From contig CAYMUL010000015.1 in NCBI GenBank assembly GCA_964393605.1, positions 21,546-85,545 of the forward strand: a stretch of DNA of 64,000 bases. The letters run 5' to 3'. Positions 60,662 to 64,000 of the stretch are shown here, piece after piece. Made by a program: the position numbers and the translations under genes. This stretch comes from CAYMUL01 sp964393605. GTDB lineage: Bacteria > Bacteroidota > Ignavibacteria > Ignavibacteriales > Ignavibacteriaceae. Each line of letters begins with the position of its first letter. Positions within the stretch are counted from its first letter, which is position 1. Under the pieces are notes generated by a model. The model had not been told where the DNA came from. It did no database searches and worked only from the letters and a program-made list of their open reading frames with translations.

Positions 60662-62209
60662 TCAATCAGTCGAAGCATTGTTCTGACTATTTTCCATCGG
60701 GCGTATCATCGATTCTATAAATGCAATTTCTTCTTTTGTAATGCCATATTTTTTGTAGAGTTTTTCGTCTGTCCAAGATTCATCAAAGTTTTGTGTAGGT
60801 ACAAAAGAATAAACACTTTTAGCCGCGTGTTGAGTATTTTTTCTTAGTAACACAAGAAATCTAAAAAATCTTGTCTGAATATAGCCTATAACATTCTGAG
60901 CCTTTTTTTTGGAACTATAAGGCCCAATAACAATGTAAGTTTCAGTACAACAAGAATTTGGTTCACCATAAAATGGTTTATTAAGAATCTGATGTGGGAA
61001 ATCCTCACCAGCACCATATGCCATTGTTGTATAAACTTTATGTTTGTCAATCCAATCTTTATTCTGAGTAATTTCTTTTTCCTTTACATAACCAATACTT
61101 TTATTGGCATAAAGTTTAATACTTCCTTGAAATGATTTTGATGTACCTTTATAAAAAGTTCTTAGACCAAATGGCTTTTGAGCGCTGACTTGTTCGCTAA
61201 AGTTATCTTCATTTTTAGACAATACTTTCCTTAAAATGCTAATGGCTTCATTGTATCTTACAAAAACATCACTCCTCTTTTCTAACAGCGGTCTAAACAT
61301 CGAAGATATTTTATCACCTCTTAATGTTTTAACTTCACAATCACCTTGATTATCTCTATCCCATAAGAAATAACAAACGCCACCTTTTATTTCAACACCG
61401 GGAAAACATTCGGAAGAAACAGGATAATCAATAATTTTTCTTATTCTTTTATCATTTAACATTTCGTCTCTAAAATCATCTAAGCCTCTGCCACCAGAAA
61501 ACCAACGCGATGGAATAATCATTATTAAAAATCTTGGATTTAGTTTTTTAGCTTGCTGTACAAATTTATGATAAAGTGGGATTGCCCCACCTCTTGTTCT
61601 TGCATCTTCATTAATGTCCCCACCATCACTCAATTGATAAGGCGGATTGCCAACTATTACATCAAATTTCATTTTATATATTTCCTCGGGTTTATCCGTG
61701 TGAATAAATTGATACGCGTGTGTTTCTAAAGATTCGCCGCGGTCATAAACTTCTTGGCTTGCGCCGCAAAAAGCGCATTTACCATTATGCCAATTATGGT
61801 TTAAGCGTTTGTAAATAATATTACCTTGCGCATCTTCAAAGGTTTCACAAACAGAATACTTTCCGTTTGCAGTTTTAGAGCAGTAAACGCTTCTGCGTGA
61901 AAGCAAAGAGGTAAGTTCTGTAATAGCAATTCCAAACAACTGGTTTTTGTAAATATGGTTTATTCGTTTTTGTTTATTTGGAATTTGTTTTTGCAAACCG
62001 GCATTTAATCGTTTAGCAATTTCTCGCAAGAAGACACCGGATTTACAAACCGGATCAAGAAACTTAGCTTCTTTATTACTCCAAAGTTCGTTTGGCAATA
62101 AATTCAAAATCTGGTTTACTAAATTAGGCGGTGTAAAAACTTCGTCATTGCTTAAATTGGCAAGACAGGTGAGGACGTCGGGGTTATAACTGTCTGGGCT
62201 GTGATACAT
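60662..62209 (-). CDS. Eco57I-like N6-adenine DNA methyltransferase
   Basis: 515 residues. Motif I is KFLDPVCKSGVFLREIAKRL (degenerate: Cys-Lys-Ser in place of Cys-Gly-Thr) and motif IV is VIVGNPPYQLSDGG with the NPPY catalytic block. Between them a Cys cluster, SVYCSKTANGKYSVC plus KCAFCG, suggests a zinc finger. The C-terminal half (about 330-500) probably reads the DNA target. It would protect host DNA by adenine methylation. The end IESMIRPMEN is echoed out of frame 100 nt downstream. Confidence 0.85.
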   Translation of the reverse strand: MYHSPDSYNPDVLTCLANLSNDEVFTPPNLVNQILNLLPNELWSNKEAKFLDPVCKSGVFLREIAKRLNAGLQKQIPNKQKRINHIYKNQLFGIAITELTSLLSRRSVYCSKTANGKYSVCETFEDAQGNIIYKRLNHNWHNGKCAFCGASQEVYDRGESLETHAYQFIHTDKPEEIYKMKFDVIVGNPPYQLSDGGDINEDARTRGGAIPLYHKFVQQAKKLNPRFLIMIIPSRWFSGGRGLDDFRDEMLNDKRIRKIIDYPVSSECFPGVEIKGGVCYFLWDRDNQGDCEVKTLRGDKISSMFRPLLEKRSDVFVRYNEAISILRKVLSKNEDNFSEQVSAQKPFGLRTFYKGTSKSFQGSIKLYANKSIGYVKEKEITQNKDWIDKHKVYTTMAYGAGEDFPHQILNKPFYGEPNSCCTETYIVIGPYSSKKKAQNVIGYIQTRFFRFLVLLRKNTQHAAKSVYSFVPTQNFDESWTDEKLYKKYGITKEEIAFIESMIRPMENSQNNASTD

Positions 62210-62322
62210 TTTAGAATTTAGAAATTAGAAATAAGAAGTTAGAATTTGGATGATGGTTATTCATTTTCATTTTAGAATTTAGAAATTAGAAATAAGAAGT
62301 TAGAATTTGGATGATGGTTATT
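62207..62322. repeat. 61-bp tandem repeat at an assembly gap
   Basis: About two copies of a unit with CATTTTAGAATTTAGAAATT and GAATTTGGATGATGGTTATT, period 61 nt (62207 and 62268). The same unit resumes after the gap, so the true copy number is unknown. Confidence 0.85.
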
Positions 62323-62422
62323 NNNNNNNNNNNNNNNNNNNNNNNNNNNNNNNNNNNNNNNNNNNNNNNNNNNNNNNNNNNNNNNNNNNNNNNNNNNNNN
62401 NNNNNNNNNNNNNNNNNNNNNN
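62323..62422. other. Scaffold gap (100 N)
   Basis: A run of exactly 100 N, a standard placeholder for unknown length. It falls inside the tandem repeat, which explains the break. Confidence 0.98.
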
Positions 62423-62453
62423 CATTTTCATTTTAGAATTTAGAAATTAGAAA

Positions 62454-62807
62454 TTAGAAATTAGATTTTAATTTATTATTCATTTTTTTTAGAGATGATA
62501 CAAATATAGCAGTTAATTCATTTGCCTCTTTTAAATCTGCATCCACACTAATCCATTTTTTTTCATTTATTATTTCTAACCAAAAACAACATTCATCGAC
62601 TTCTTCAAGAACAATATTAAGTTTTGAGATAAATTCTTTATCGCTTCTTGCTCTGCAAGCAGCTCTATAATTAGCTCCAACCGAAGTACCGCTTCTAACT
62701 AACTGATTCATAATAACTTTTTTGGATATCGAGTAATCCATTTTTTCAACTAAATCAATAATCGACAACGAAAATCTTTTAGTTCTATTTTTTAATTCCT
62801 CGCTCAT
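62454..62807 (-). CDS. Four-helix-bundle protein (23S rRNA intervening-sequence protein family)
   Basis: 117 residues, all helical: RFSLSIIDLVEKMDYSIS, MNQLVRSGTSVGANYRAACR, LNIVLEEVDECCFWLEII. SGTSVGANYRAA is the family signature of the S23/IVP four-helix bundle, the fold also used by the Avd protein of diversity-generating retroelements. The function is unknown. It lies inside the restriction operon and is framed on both sides by ATTAGAAATT-type repeats in inverted orientation, so it looks inserted. Confidence 0.9.
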   Translation of the reverse strand: MSEELKNRTKRFSLSIIDLVEKMDYSISKKVIMNQLVRSGTSVGANYRAACRARSDKEFISKLNIVLEEVDECCFWLEIINEKKWISVDADLKEANELTAIFVSSLKKMNNKLKSNF

Positions 62808-62889
62808 CTCTTACAATCCTCTAATTTCTAATTTCCGACTTCTGATTTCTGATTTCTAATTTCTGATTTCTAATTTCTGATTTCTAATT
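62808..62889. repeat. AATTTCT-unit repeat upstream of the four-helix gene
   Basis: Several CTAATTTCTGATTT units, the inverse complement of the TTAGAAATTAGAAATT units after the gene (62436-62465). The pair could form a long stem enclosing the gene. Confidence 0.8.
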
Positions 62890-63594
62890 TCAAAATTCTA
62901 ACCTTCCCTCCTCTCCCTCCGTTCCGATCTTTAAGAAATGCACGAGGGGAAAATCAGCAACCGGAGTCGGGATAAAAGCTTTATCGCCCAAATCAGAAAA
63001 TAAGTTAGGTCCATCGATAGGTTGGTTCTCTAACAAATTAGCCAAAGTATAATCTCTTCTTTTCATCATACTTCCATCAACCGCGCTCCACTCAGAAAAA
63101 ATTATTGGTTCAGCTTTTTCATCGGGAGTTTTCAGACTTAGCGCATCGCCCCATAAAATATTTCTGTTAAGAATATATTCGGCAGCTTTTAAGAATTCCG
63201 GTTTTATTTCTTTCTTGTAGTTATTTATATAATAATGTGTAAAAATTCCGAGCAGTCTGTCTCTGCAAGTTTGAACATTGTCTTTTAGAAGTTCTACGCC
63301 ATAAATACTTGATAAAGCAATTATGGCATAACGTTCATATTCAAGTTGATTTTTTGAATACCGGTTTTCTACGACTTCTAATTTTCTTTTAAGAATTTCA
63401 ACTAAAAAATTTCCTGTTCCGCAAGCAGGTTCTAAAAACCGGGAATCAATTCTTTCAGTTTCTTGCTTCACCAAATCGAGCATTGAATTAACTTCACGTT
63501 CAGATGTGAACACTTCAGCGTAGTCAGTAACTCTTTGACGAGATTTTACCTGTTTATTGCCATTATTCTCTTCTGTTATATCATTCATATTCAC
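62890..63594 (-). CDS. DNA methylase-like protein without the catalytic NPPY motif
   Basis: 234 residues. SRFLEPACGTGNFLVEILKR is a perfect SAM-binding motif I. No NPPY or DPPY is present; the protein ends at 234 residues after NILWGDALSL and PTPVADFPLVHFL. It is therefore either a SAM-binding partner subunit or the first part of a split methylase whose catalytic half is the Eco57I-like gene downstream. It heads the operon, with a promoter at 63681-63713. Confidence 0.85.
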   Translation of the reverse strand: MNMNDITEENNGNKQVKSRQRVTDYAEVFTSEREVNSMLDLVKQETERIDSRFLEPACGTGNFLVEILKRKLEVVENRYSKNQLEYERYAIIALSSIYGVELLKDNVQTCRDRLLGIFTHYYINNYKKEIKPEFLKAAEYILNRNILWGDALSLKTPDEKAEPIIFSEWSAVDGSMMKRRDYTLANLLENQPIDGPNLFSDLGDKAFIPTPVADFPLVHFLKIGTEGEEGRLEF

Positions 63595-63680
63595 ATTTTA
63601 CTAAAATTATGCAATTCATTTTGCGTTTTATTCTGAGCACAGAACAATCCCATTTCTATTTTCCATTTTATTGTTCACGG

Positions 63681-63713
63681 CAAAGTTAAACAGAAAAAAC
63701 TTTTGCAACCAAA
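63681..63713 (-). promoter_or_regulatory. Promoter of the restriction operon
   Basis: Minus strand TTTG (63713-63710), 21-nt spacer, TAACTTTG (63688-63681), about 85 nt before the first ATG. The context CTGTTTAACTTTG is shared with the promoter near 35.8 kb. Confidence 0.65.
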
Positions 63714-64000
63714 TTTATTTTGTGCGAGAGGGTTTTGCGGAAAGCATGAATTAATAATTGTGAATGGAAAACGGAGAATTGACAATTGACAATGGAGAAT
63801 TTTGAATAATAAATTCCTTCGTGACTTAGTGGCATTGGTTTTTAATATGCACAGGGAAGAATTAGAAATTAGAAATATGAAATTAGAAATTAGAAATGAA
63901 TGGCGAGAATTGTGCATACCACGCTTTCGCTTTGGTAGTAAAAATGGAGAATTGACAATTGACAATGGAGAATTGTGAATAATAAAATTCTTTGTGCCTT
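63714..64000. repeat. 174-bp-class repeat at the right edge
   Basis: One near-complete copy of the module also found in tandem at 56.3-56.6 kb (about 63772-63945) and the start of another that runs off the window. No gene is supported in 63714-64000. Confidence 0.82.

Overview
The window looks like a chromosomal scaffold from an AT-rich member of the Bacteroidota/Chlorobi (FCB) group, most likely Ignavibacteria. The evidence is a type IX secretion C-terminal sorting domain with a YPNPFNP motif, repeated promoter-like sites of the form TTTG-N19-21-TAnnTTTG, an unusually large type II-C Cas9, and dispersed intergenic repeats. The taxon is an inference, because no rRNA is present. A 100-N scaffold gap at 62323-62422 shows this is a draft assembly.

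Left part (1-23 kb) is housekeeping and almost entirely on the minus strand. An ECF sigma factor overlaps a probable anti-sigma partner. A tightly packed run from 12219 down to 868 follows: transaldolase, gcvT, comB, ftsK, lolA, a flippase-like protein, an outer-membrane barrel, uppP, cyclophilin, NSS transporter, a tiny MetS-like subunit and holA. Next come rng and the translation/RNA operon rimP-nusA-infB-rbfA-truB-ribF-rpsO-pnp. That operon has a recognisable promoter at 23140-23170 and a terminator-shaped hairpin at its first transcribed bases.

The middle (23.6-36 kb) is accessory. It holds a lipoprotein, an isolated pair of microcompartment genes (pduS- and pduT-like) and a complete type II-C CRISPR-Cas locus. 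The tracrRNA is on the minus strand at about 26584-26680, divergent from cas9-cas1-cas2 on the plus strand. The array has 46-nt repeats and lies downstream of cas2. Pairing with the tracrRNA shows that crRNAs read from the minus strand, and each repeat carries a promoter-like TTTG-N20-GATATTTG, so each spacer may have its own promoter. Beyond the array are three copies of a foldback repeat.

From 36 to 45 kb there is a heme-c-type sensor kinase, a sigma-54 response regulator and an archaemetzincin in one operon, facing an Lrp regulator with glnA and then an M16 protease. At 45-51 kb a 512-bp direct repeat brackets a small unit consisting of a promoter, a highly structured leader RNA ending in a U run, and a DUF3800 gene. 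This unit sits at the 3' end of a 1484-residue secreted modular protein.

The right part (51-64 kb) carries PPK2, a methyltransferase, a BatA-like VWA membrane protein, repeat-rich spacers and a minus-strand restriction/defence operon. That operon contains a methylase-like protein lacking NPPY, a four-helix-bundle gene framed by inverted repeats and the assembly gap, an Eco57I-like methylase, a DUF1016 nuclease and a GIY-YIG/helicase protein. The most interesting items are the DUF3800 leader RNA with its flanking duplication, the promoter-bearing CRISPR repeats, and the composition of the restriction operon.
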